Below, one piece after another: positions 55,436 through 64,000 of a stretch of 64,000 nt of DNA. The stretch is from Dendrophyllia cribrosa. Taxonomy: Eukaryota > Cnidaria > Anthozoa > Scleractinia > Dendrophylliidae. Both the position numbers and the translations under genes were made by a program. Numbering within the stretch: position 1 is the stretch's first letter; each line of letters begins with the position of its first letter. Location: contig JAJLRJ010000009.1 of NCBI GenBank assembly GCA_024195265.1, positions 35,466,210 to 35,530,209 of the forward strand. The letters run 5' to 3'. The notes under the pieces are model-generated. The model was not told where the DNA came from. It was given only the letters and a program-made list of their open reading frames with translations, and did no database searches.

Positions 55436-56179
55436 GTATTATTTACACTAGTATAGTATAACAGTTTTTGCCACTATATATATATATATATATATATATG
55501 CTTCGCTCACTGCTTGCAGTTTGAGCACTCTCGTGACTCCACAATGCAATCCAACAATGTGTAACCGTACATCCTGTGCCCAAGTTCAGGAGTTGCCATA
55601 AAGCCATTATGGTAACAACCGGGAGGGCACATTGTATACATAATTGTATATTACGCTCACTGTTCATACAGTTTGAGCACTCTATGGATTGGGTGGAGAG
55701 CCTCGTAAGAGGTGTTCACTATTGGCATATTGCTTCGCTCACTGCTTGCAGTTTGAGCACTCTCGTGACTCCACAATGCAATCCAACAATGTGTAACCGT
55801 ACATCCTGTGCCCAAGTTCAGGAGTTGCCATAAAGCCATTATGGTAACAACCGGGAGGGCACATTGTATACATAATTGTATATTACGCTCACTGTTCATA
55901 CAGTTTGAGCACTCTATGGATTGGGTGGAGAGCCTCGTAAGAGGTGTTCACTATTGGCATATTGCTTCGCTCACTGCTTGCAGTTTGAGCACTCTCGTGA
56001 CTCCACAATGCAATCCAACAATGTGTAACCGTACATCCTGTGCCCAAGTTCAGGAGTTGCCATAAAGCCATTATGGTAACAACCGGGAGGGCACATTGTA
56101 TACATAATTGTATAATTGTATATATATATATATATATATAGTCGCAAAAACTGTTATACTATACTAGTGTAAATAATAC
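55436..56179. mobile_element. Inverted-repeat element with an internal 232-bp tandem array
   Basis: The left end GTATTATTTACACTAGTATA is complemented by the right end ...TACTAGTGTAAATAATAC, both followed inward by AACAGTTTTTGC and a TA dinucleotide run. It sits in the first anoctamin intron. No clear target duplication. Confidence 0.78.
55500..56108 (+). repeat. 232-bp tandem repeat, about 2.6 copies
   Basis: Units starting GCTTCGCTCACTGCTTGCAG occur at 55500, 55732 and 55964 and look identical, so the array expanded recently. Within each unit CGCTCACTG and CAGTTTGAGCACTCT occur twice, showing an older half-unit duplication. Confidence 0.95.
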
Positions 56180-56186
56180 ACATCAA

Positions 56187-56588
56187 GAATATTAAGGCTA
56201 TGACAGTGAAACCTAGAGGGTACATTGTACGTCCAAAACTGTCTACTTTGCGGTCCGCACAATGGAACGATGACGTCATATGACGTAGTTATTATGTAAT
56301 TAGTTGAACGGCCGCCATCTTGGATCAGCCATCTTGGATTTGGATAAACATTGCTTTTCTTCATTCAAAGGTAAAAATATGCAAATTACAAAAAACATGT
56401 CTGTTAAGATATTGTTGCTATGGAAACATCAAGTCACGTGATCAATAAAATGTCACATCAAATTGTTGCCAGGTAAATTTTAGGAAAAGTCACAAAGTTT
56501 GATGGCGTTTGAATACATATTAAGGAAGTTATGAATGTTGAAAGTTAGCGCGGGCGCTTTGTGCCCCCTCCCCCCAGGCAAAATAGGA
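56187..56588. mobile_element. piggyBac-like MITE, copy 4 (left end lost)
   Basis: Same internal sequence as copies 1 and 3 in reverse orientation, ending CCCCCAGGCAAAATAGGA next to TTAA at 56589-56592. The left side begins within the internal ATTAAGGCTATGACA block, so it is truncated or abuts another element. Confidence 0.75.
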
Positions 56589-56592
56589 TTAA

Positions 56593-57670
56593 GAAGTATA
56601 TTGTGGAATTTACCATCACTCACTTTCCTCAACATTCTTAAATAAGGTTCAACACCTAAATCCATCCATGTTTGTGTGATATAGGAACGTTAACGCTTTA
56701 ACAAATCTTAACTGATAAAGGCAGGCATGATTAGAATATGAAATGGAGAGTTAATTCGCAAATCGTGGTGGTGTCGTTTTTGAAACGGACGTTACATGAA
56801 GCGGAGAAATAGAAAAATATACATTGACTTTTCCTTTTCTATTTAAAGCGTAAACTATGACCTGACAAAGACATTCAACATGATTAATATCAAGAAGATA
56901 GGCTAAAAATTCCGGCCAGTGACCATTAAATCAGTTAATTAGTTTATTTACGTAGTAAACTGTTCTGGAAAGTTTGTAAGGCAACAGTCAATTTTAAAGC
57001 GGATACAACGGCAGGAAACCCTTGATATAGAAGGTTCTATTATCTAATCCGGTCCTTATATATTGCAACAGTGACAGGACAAACATGTAACCTGGTATAC
57101 ACTGTTCCTTAATATCTCCTTAGGGAGAATTAAGGACTGTTGTACTTCAACGTACACGAACCAATCGCACCAAACGGGAGCTACGTTGTTACCGTTTTGT
57201 AGGAATATTTCCGCAGGGATATTTCGTATGAATATTTCAATATTATTGCCTGATTATTTCTCAAAGCATCTACATAGTTACGTCAAAAAAAAATAGAAAA
57301 TATAATATATAACAAAAATTTATGCAGCGATCGACCATAAAGCATACACGATCCTGGTATTTCAAAAAGCTTATTTTTTACCACCTGCATTTGTTGTTAA
57401 AGGTTTAAAAAAGTGAGAGGTTTAAAATATTTAAGAAAAATGATTAAGTCAGCCGCCTAACCAATATAAATATATAAAATAATAACGATAAAAAAAATTA
57501 ATAATGCAGTTTATGCCCTCATGTAGTTTTATGAAATCCCCTTTGAAACGTACATTTCTTTAGACGAGCGCTGTCTTAGGCCCTCACGTAAGCGAACATT
57601 TACTGAGGTGGTGGCTTGCGAGAAAATCGTTTACACAACATCAATAAGATGATAAAGGCAAAACGCTCAC
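56593..57670. other. First anoctamin intron, no further feature
   Basis: AT-rich, without a supported gene or repeat boundary. Confidence 0.5.
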
Positions 57671-57985
57671 CTGGTTTGCAATAATGCTATCGTATTGTAG
57701 AATAAGACCCTTTTTTCGGAGACGCTTCTCATAGAACCTTCTTGATCTTGCCAATTTCGCCGCCTCCTCCTTCGCGTCTTCATCTTTTTCTTCCTTCTCC
57801 TTACAAGTCTCGTACACCAAAACGTAGTCAATTCGCTCGCCTCTGTCTTTTGGGTGCTGGGCCGAAGATTCTGCCAGTGGTACATTCTCCGCCCCAAGAT
57901 CGGCTGGGACATCGTTTTGACCCAATTCCGAGTAAGCTCCTCTATCCATGATGTTTGGATCCTTTCCTTTCAATCGCGATAACAT
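57671..57985 (-). CDS. Anoctamin (TMEM16), exon 1 (N-terminus)
   Basis: From the ATG at 57985, 105 residues: MLSRLKGKDPNIMDRG, an acidic disordered stretch, then RIDYVLVYETCKEKEEKDED and RSRRFYEKRLRKKGLILQYD, the start of the TMEM16 cytosolic dimerisation domain. It ends at CAG|GTGAGC in phase 0 with exon 2. An ATG slightly upstream is out of frame with it. Confidence 0.9.
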
Positions 57986-59368
57986 GGAGGATGAATTCCG
58001 TGACTGAAAAGTGGTAATATTCTAGAACAGCTAATACAAAATTCGATAAGTTAAATAAATTCAAATATTAATTTTGAGCATAAAATTCAGCGTGAAGTCT
58101 TTAGTTTGATTTAGTCTTTCGCTAAAACTAAATAATCTGGAGACTCGTCGAAGAAAAGTGAATTCAAAAACCGTTTGTCTCTTGAAACGGCGGAGCGATA
58201 GCAGTTCCGACGAAGTGAGTGATAACACACCCCGTTTCAAGTCAGCAATTAATCTAATATAGATCTATGAATATTGATGAGTGTAGCGACACTTTTTACT
58301 TTGAATAATTCAACTCGTGGTTTTCTTTAAGTTCACTGCTCTTGTTAGCACATTACATTAAGGGGTTTGCTCCATCAAGACACCTGTGTTGTTAGGGATT
58401 CTAGTAAGTTTATGATGTGATTGGCGAAGATGTTCTTAAAATAATTAATAAACATCAATCCAACTGGAAAAACAATGTCGTTGTGTTAAATATTTAGACA
58501 AATTGTAATTAACGTTTATGCCACGTTATCGGAACTACTTCTAGAGCAACTTACTGTGTCAGCCCAGTTTTGACAAGAAATGACAAATATATATTTATAA
58601 GGTAAACCGATTATTTGTTATGAAGGATCATATTAAGAGTCTGTAAACTGCTTCAAAAGATTAAGACATTTCACTTCCAATATTTTTGTAAAGCTAATAT
58701 TGTATTTAAATTTTTATTCATTTTTTAAAGGACTTGGAATCTCCGTCGAAACAGACTTGTTTAAGGCTTGGTAACCAAACCTATTCGTCCATGCATCGCT
58801 TGAGGGAGTAAATTGAGTTCATAATGATTGGACAATTTCCCACTTTCCCTTCTCACTAACGTAAAAAAACGAAGAAAACGAATCTAGTAAATTAATACCC
58901 TTTCTTCAGTTGCAGGCAGAAGTAGTTGGAAAGGTTGTAAAAATGAATAGCATAAGTACTGAATTACATCGATGCTCTGTTAACGTTAAATAATGAGCAG
59001 CTGTCAATCTTCAGAGTCGCCCCTTCTCCCCCTTTCCAATGTTGGGATCTCAGCCAACAATTTCGCATTAAAAAAGTCCAGTTATAACCAACATTGTTAA
59101 CCGGGGAGGGAAGAGATGAATTGAATGGTAAAAACTGCCACCCTTCCCAACACTTTTGTCTATGATTGTAGGTTCCTGTCTTGTTTCCATGCCGCCAACT
59201 AAATTAGATGCGAAGAATGGCAAAACTTTCATTGCTAAAATAATGGTAGACTTATGATACGTCTTGGACACAATGTTCGTCTGAAGCGCATTATTCGTTA
59301 AAATAAACATGGAAAACACGCGTCTAACCCGCGCATGTAAAACTTACTTACTGTAATGAAATTCAAAG
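57986..59368. other. Region upstream of the anoctamin gene, no gene seen
   Basis: The promoter of the anoctamin gene should be here; I cannot point to a specific site. Open frames are short and motif-free. Confidence 0.5.
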
Positions 59369-59400
59369 GCTGACGTTTCGAGCGCTAGCCCTTCGTCAGC
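59369..59400 (-). ncRNA. Hammerhead-ribozyme-like motif (Penelope-type retroelement remnant?)
   Basis: The minus strand has GCTGACGA, then GGGC-TAGC-GCTC, then GAAA, then CGTCAGC. CUGACGA and GAAA are the two conserved core strings of a type I hammerhead; GGGC/GCUC can form stem II and GCTGAC/GTCAGC stem I; GUC is at the cleavage position. Stem III would be minimal, as I recall for hammerheads in Penelope-like elements. No reverse transcriptase is nearby. Confidence 0.5.
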
Positions 59401-59727
59401 TTTAAAATCCCTTTATCTTGTTCACTCCATTGATAAAAACAAATCTTGTTGTTATATAGCTGGAGTTTTTCTCTTTGCAACGCGCGCGTTCACTGGTTGA
59501 TTCATGGTCACTTGACGTCTAACAAACAAACTGTTTCCCGCCAAACGTCCGATGAGCGGGCAACATTTGCGAAAGCGGGCAACATTTTCACTGTTGCCCG
59601 CTAGTGCACGTGATCATACCCGTGACAAAAGGTGGCAAGATTATGATGCGATTGATGTTTACCTCGAGTTTTCGGCGCGTTTTTCAAACTGTGTTGTGTT
59701 GTGTTTTTGTGTTTCTACATAACAAAT

Positions 59728-59853
59728 CACTTAATGACTGATCCCTCGGGAAACAGTGAATTTTGTTTGCCTCGAATCTCGATGTTTCCCTCAAAACATC
59801 AAGATTCTCGGAAAACAAAATTCACTGTTTCCCTCGGGACCAGTCATTAAGTG
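59728..59853. repeat. Hairpin repeat
   Basis: CACTTAATGACTGATCCCTC on the left and its complement on the right, with CAGTGAATTTTGTTT arms, form about 50-base stems. Confidence 0.82.
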
Positions 59854-59913
59854 TTTCTCGCTTCACTTCCCCACCGACGCAGCACCACACAGCTTCTTCA
59901 GAAACTAACTCCT

Positions 59914-59996
59914 TAACGTAACGTAACGTAACGTAACGTAACGTAACGTAACATAACATAACATAACATAACATAACATAACGTAACATAACATAC
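59914..59996 (-). repeat. Pentanucleotide tandem tail (TAACG/TAACA)
   Basis: About 16 units, GC-type units first and AT-type later. On the minus strand it directly follows CGTTAAATAAAGTATG, so it looks like the 3' tail of a retroposon lying on the minus strand (conserved part about 59997-60110). Confidence 0.88.
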
Positions 59997-60181
59997 TTTA
60001 TTTAACGTGGATATACACTTAGCTTGAGAGCTAGTTTACAGGCATTCCTCCTAATAACCAACAAAAGGTCGCGATCCTAGCTCTCCGTTATTGATTTTTT
60101 TTTCTTAGCTATATGTCACTGCATGCATGTTAAAGACTATTTCTCGACTGCAATATGATTTAAACCCCTTTCAAAGTTTCA

Positions 60182-60413
60182 TTAAACATTCGCATTACGT
60201 TCATCCCCGAGTATCGCCTTCTCCAACTCTTTCTCTCGTTTCATCTTAAATACAAGTTCCTCTGGAATGTCAGGAACCATCCATGCGATGAAAGCGGTGA
60301 TGGCGTAAACAACAAATTGGAAAATGAACACGAAGGCAAGTCTTGCTGCCAAAATGTTCCAGTACTCACTTGAGCGCTTGTACGGGTGGGTGTTCTCATA
60401 GTAGCCCTTATAT
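60182..60413 (-). CDS. Terminal exon of a second anoctamin (TMEM16)
   Basis: After CAG at 60414-60416 the frame, in the same phase as exon 5 of the first gene, reads YKGYYENTHPYKRSSEYWNI, ARLAFVFIFQFVVYAITAF, IAWMVPDIPEELVFKMKREK and ends GDERNANV, TAA at 60182. It parallels 49805-50090 closely in motif order. No other exon of this gene is visible up to 64000, so the rest lies beyond the window or is lost. Tandem anoctamin paralogues are the likely explanation. Confidence 0.87.
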
Positions 60414-60804
60414 CTGAGGGAGGAAAAAAGGAATAACTGAATGCAAACACGTTAGAAAACAAAAGCACGTCCGCTTGCTCTGTGCAGGTCATACGAATTC
60501 GAATGAAACTTTGTCAAAGAGGTGCAATATAATGAACGACGATGCCTGGAAAGCGATAAGGAACAAAGAGGTAGAATTTGATACCTTGGTTTCTTATATG
60601 TAGCTTCTTGGAACACTCAGTCGCATTACTAGTCGCAGTTAAAAAGGACAGAAGCAAATTATTGGATTTGACTGTTTTTAGCATTATGGTTACATTTATA
60701 TTCATGGCATCGAAAATCTGTAACCCTTACTTTCGTTCACTTTTTTCTTGTCAGGATGGATGTTGAGAGAGTAGCCCAAGTTGTAGGCTCCGTTCACACA
60801 CTGA

Positions 60805-60990
60805 TAGACAAATTCGGCTAACGAATTGTTGTACCCAATTCAAACCTTTTGGGATTAGAACTCTTTGTTCGTCATATTTCCATATCAATGAAGCATTGAC
60901 ATGGAAATTATATGGAAATATTGTGAACAAAGAATCTTATTCCCAGAAGGTTTGAATTGGGTACAACGATGCGTTAGCCGAATTGGTCTA
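60805..60990. repeat. Hairpin repeat, about 186 bp
   Basis: TAGACAAATTCGGCTAACG and GTACCCAATTCAAACCTT on the left are complemented on the right, ending GCCGAATTGGTCTA. Confidence 0.85.
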
Positions 60991-61853
60991 TTCGTTACGT
61001 TTTTGCGGGCTTTCATCGAAAACGGAACAAAGGTTTTGCACTCACAATGTCGTGCTCTATAGACAAATTCGGCTAAGGCCCAAATCGCACTTGCGGACAA
61101 CTTTTGAATTGTCCGCGACAATTTCGACAGAAATTGGTAAACAAAATTGTCCGAGACAACTTGTCAATTTCGGAGCTAAAATTTGCAAGACAATACGAAA
61201 ATTGCACATTACGGTATGGAAACAATTTTAAAGGTGTGGAGTACTTCGACTTTCAATCTGAGCATCAAGCCTTTTCAAAGCGCACGTGGCTTTAAATCTC
61301 ATTAGTATGTATTTTATGCAGTATGAAACTGGCTTGTCATTGAACACCGTCATAGTCCAGTCATTTTAGGGTTCGACCCGGAACAAATTCCCACAGAAGC
61401 TTTCTCTTCGGAAATATGTCAGAATTAATGTGCTAATCAACATACTAAAAGTCCCCAAAAATACGAACATGGCAACATTGCGAAATTTGATAAAACGTTA
61501 GAAAGCGCTCTCCTGCGACATGGAAACGAGGCTGAAACCGGAAGTGCTTGTTTTATTGCACTTTAAATGCCAATTTCTGACTAAATATCAATAAAATCAG
61601 AAGCATTCTATAGATACACATTCCTTTATTTCAATTACCGATTGTTTTGGATAAAAATATGGAAAATGTACAACATTTATCTCTCAGCTCGAGCATCTAT
61701 GAAGTTTGCACTTTGGCGCGATTTCAAAACGCACGCGGAATTAACTTGCCGATACATAGTACTGTGGCTTAGGCTTATGAGAAATCGAAGGTCGGACTTT
61801 TACTTTGTTATTTTGGTGAGAAAAAACCTGACAGTTATCTAGTTTGGCCATCC
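60991..61853. other. No gene seen
   Basis: Includes a further GACAAATTCGGCTAAGGCC fragment of the preceding hairpin at about 61061 and a GTCCGCGACAA/TTGTCCGAGACAA pair; otherwise unremarkable. Confidence 0.5.
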
Positions 61854-64000
61854 TCAATCCTCTTCGTCATCACTTTCCTCGAGAACTGCAGTGCTATTTG
61901 TACACGCCGTTCCACGGCACGAACCACACACCGGAGAACAGTCAAGCCCGTATTTGCGGCAGCTACACCTTGCCGTGGTGCAGTCAGTCACACAGTTGCA
62001 GCGGATCATCTTTAGAAGAGTTTGAGGAGCAGCCAGTCGGTCAGTTGCGACGGGGAGTACTTGTCTGCCATTCATTCTCTAGCTCCATTCTTCCAGTAGC
62101 ATCCCCTCATCTAGACCCTGGCATTGTTTGATTTGCAAAAACACTCTGAAGCTATGGTATTTGGCGGCGTCAGACGTGAGAGGTAGATTCTGTGGCTGTA
62201 TCTGACGGCCTCTGGTCGCTACGTTTTCGTAATACCGTTGGTACCGCATGCGGTCGAGGCCTTCTCCAGGTTTTCCTCCATACAGCGCCACAAGCACATT
62301 TTCTCCTGCTTTAGCGATGTCAACTGGGGACGAACGAGCGGTGTCAAACACTTTCGCCTGATCTCTGAAGTATGCGCTTTCGCTGTACTTCTTAAGGGAT
62401 GCCGTCTTACCAAGCCTATAAGGGCGAGACGTGATGTCGCAGCCCATAACTGCATGTAGAAAAAGCATGTTGCGACACACTGCCTCGCCGAGCTCCGCCC
62501 TCAGTTTCCGCATGTTCCACACTTTGATCTCTTTGGAGTTAGCCTTTGGTTCTGGTCGGAAGAACAAATCGCATCCATCTGCTCGCGTGTAGTAGCACAG
62601 TAGCACCAGAAGATCAGTATCATCCCCAACGAGTACAGTGGGACATTCATCGGCAGAGTCAATGGCTGTTTCGACGATGAGAAGATCTGCATCCCCTCTA
62701 CTTGTGTAGTTTGACAACCAGCTTCTGATAAGTAGCGTCTCAACATGGTTATGAAGCGCTTCTTGTTCTCTACGTTTGAAAGGAAAGCGTCTTTTCTCAT
62801 CATTACTTTCATCCCATCCTGGAATGTCACAGTAGCACTCGCCTTCCCAGCTGCGCGCCTTTCGTGAGTCATACTCTTTGTAGAGGGCCTATTAGTGTAA
62901 CCATCAAACACGATCATCGCTTTGCCATACTTCCTTGTCACGTACTGGCAATACAGGCGGCACACCTCTTGGTATGTGACTTGTCGTGGCCACGGAACCC
63001 GATGGAGAAGAGCACCACCATCAAGGACATACTGGACGGATTCTGTTGGTCCTTCTTTAGCACTGGCTGATAGCTTTGCCCAGAGCATCTGCAAGCGTCG
63101 CCTTTTGGCCCTGGCGTAGGGTCGCTGGTGTCTCAAACAGCGCCGCTGGATAGCTACAGAATTCATATGAGAAAACATCTTCAAGGTCGTTGGCGTTCAT
63201 GCAAGCGATCACAAGTCGCTGGAATAAGAGTTGAGGATCTGCATGTACTCTCTCGTCTTCAATCCGTATCGACGACTTTGTTGCCAGTGTCACAGATTGT
63301 TCATTTCCTTTGAAAGAATACGTGGTCACTGTCTTCCCTATCATAGAAGACAAAATCTTCTCCCCTTTGACACGAGCCTCATCTACGTCCACAGTGTCTT
63401 CCGCATTCACCCCCGTCATAATGTTCTTTAATACTTGCTCCTGGTCGAACGGGTTTCTGCCATCAGCAAGTGTCTTCAGGATAAGGTGGGTATCATTCAT
63501 GTCGCGCGCCTTTCTTGAGTTGGTCATATCCTTGTTCTGTTCACTTGAGTTGTATTTGACACCTGTCAACTCTTGCATGTCGGAGTTCATTTCAGCACAT
63601 GCTGGCATTGATAGCAACCAGGTGAGTCGTTGTATTTCAGTCATGCCGCTTCCACGCGTCAAGCCTCCCGTCGTCTTCAGGCTTCTCATGAGGACCTGCG
63701 CAATTACAAGATCGATTGACAGTCCTGCCATAAGGGTCGCTCCTCCTTACTACGTGGTAGCCGGATGCTAGCTGTTGGTAAATGTCTGGGCATGTCTCTT
63801 TCAATCTCAACATGGACTGGAGGTACAGGTGTCCGCACTTAGTGTACAGATTATGGCCTGATGCTGCAAAGTAAGGGAGCATCTGCGCGAGTACTTGAAG
63901 GTGCAGCTCCCAATTCGCGGTGCGCTCAACCTTTATGAATGCTTGAAGAAGATCTACGATCTCCATGTACAAAGAATGTATGGGCTCATTAGCGCTTTTG
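61854..64000 (-). pseudogene. Second decayed CXC/PIN-like transposon-type gene, partial
   Basis: Runs in from the right edge. Pieces in order: MLPYFAASGHNLYTKCGHLY (63637-63972), WLLSMPACAEMNSDMQELTG and DGRNPF (63057-63731), YVLDGGALLHRVPWP, YGKAMIVFDGYTNRPSTKSM (62501-63110), a PIN/XPG-like block with RGDADLLIVETAI, VLVGDDTDLLVLLCYY, FLHAVMGCDITSRPY (62079-62717), and MIRCNCVTDCTTARCSCRKY...CSPVCGSCRGTACTN with an acidic end (61854-62075). The three joins at about 63740, 63075 and 62705 are frameshifts without splice sites; 62079-62081 is an in-frame TAG. The clustered acids (D, E, DD-D, GCD) fit a metal-dependent nuclease fold. It is a better-preserved but distinct relative of 32776-36600. 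Confidence 0.75.

Noticed and set aside
60731..60830. Candidate upstream exon of the second anoctamin with a GTAAGG donor
   Set aside because: The phase does not match the exon at 60413, the peptide does not resemble anoctamin, and a hairpin repeat begins immediately upstream.

Overview
The window is eukaryotic, AT-rich, intron-containing and packed with transposable elements. The genes I can name (rhodopsin-like receptor, endonuclease IV-type AP endonuclease, anoctamin, condensation-type acyltransferase-like protein, alpha-kinase) and the repeat landscape suggest an anthozoan cnidarian such as a stony coral or anemone; the organism is an inference.

Layout. 1-456 (-): first part of a rhodopsin-like GPCR that runs off the left edge. 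3128-12515 (-): a two-exon AP endonuclease gene whose ~8.1 kb intron contains a complete-ended 4.9 kb DNA transposon (4890-9802; 464-bp terminal inverted repeats, 6-bp target duplication CTAAAC). The transposon carries two inward-facing genes: an IS3EU-like DDE transposase missing its usual C-terminus, and an intact 433-residue alpha-kinase. This transposon-plus-kinase unit is the most interesting object here. 16834-18375 (-): an intact HHxxxDG acyltransferase-like gene; a copy of its 3' end lies at 38.2-38.6 kb. 18.4-32 kb is a nested mosaic of non-autonomous elements, a 118-bp tandem satellite with tRNA-like boxes, and long palindromes. 32084-37162: a second large inverted-repeat element holding a decayed gene with a PIN/XPG-like region and a C-terminal CXC cysteine motif (Academ-like in my judgement); a second decayed copy of the same gene family fills 61854-64000.

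37-49.8 kb holds only repeats, duplications, a 69-bp satellite and one possible small two-exon gene. 49805-57985 (-): a five-exon anoctamin (TMEM16) gene that joins in frame to 890 residues, with LINE, tandem-repeat and MITE insertions in its introns. 60182-60413 (-): the terminal exon of a second anoctamin, whose upstream part is outside the window or lost.

The host genes show no operon-like relationship. The coherent functional units are the two transposons with their own genes. All splice joins were inferred by eye from GT/AG sites, reading phase and family conservation.
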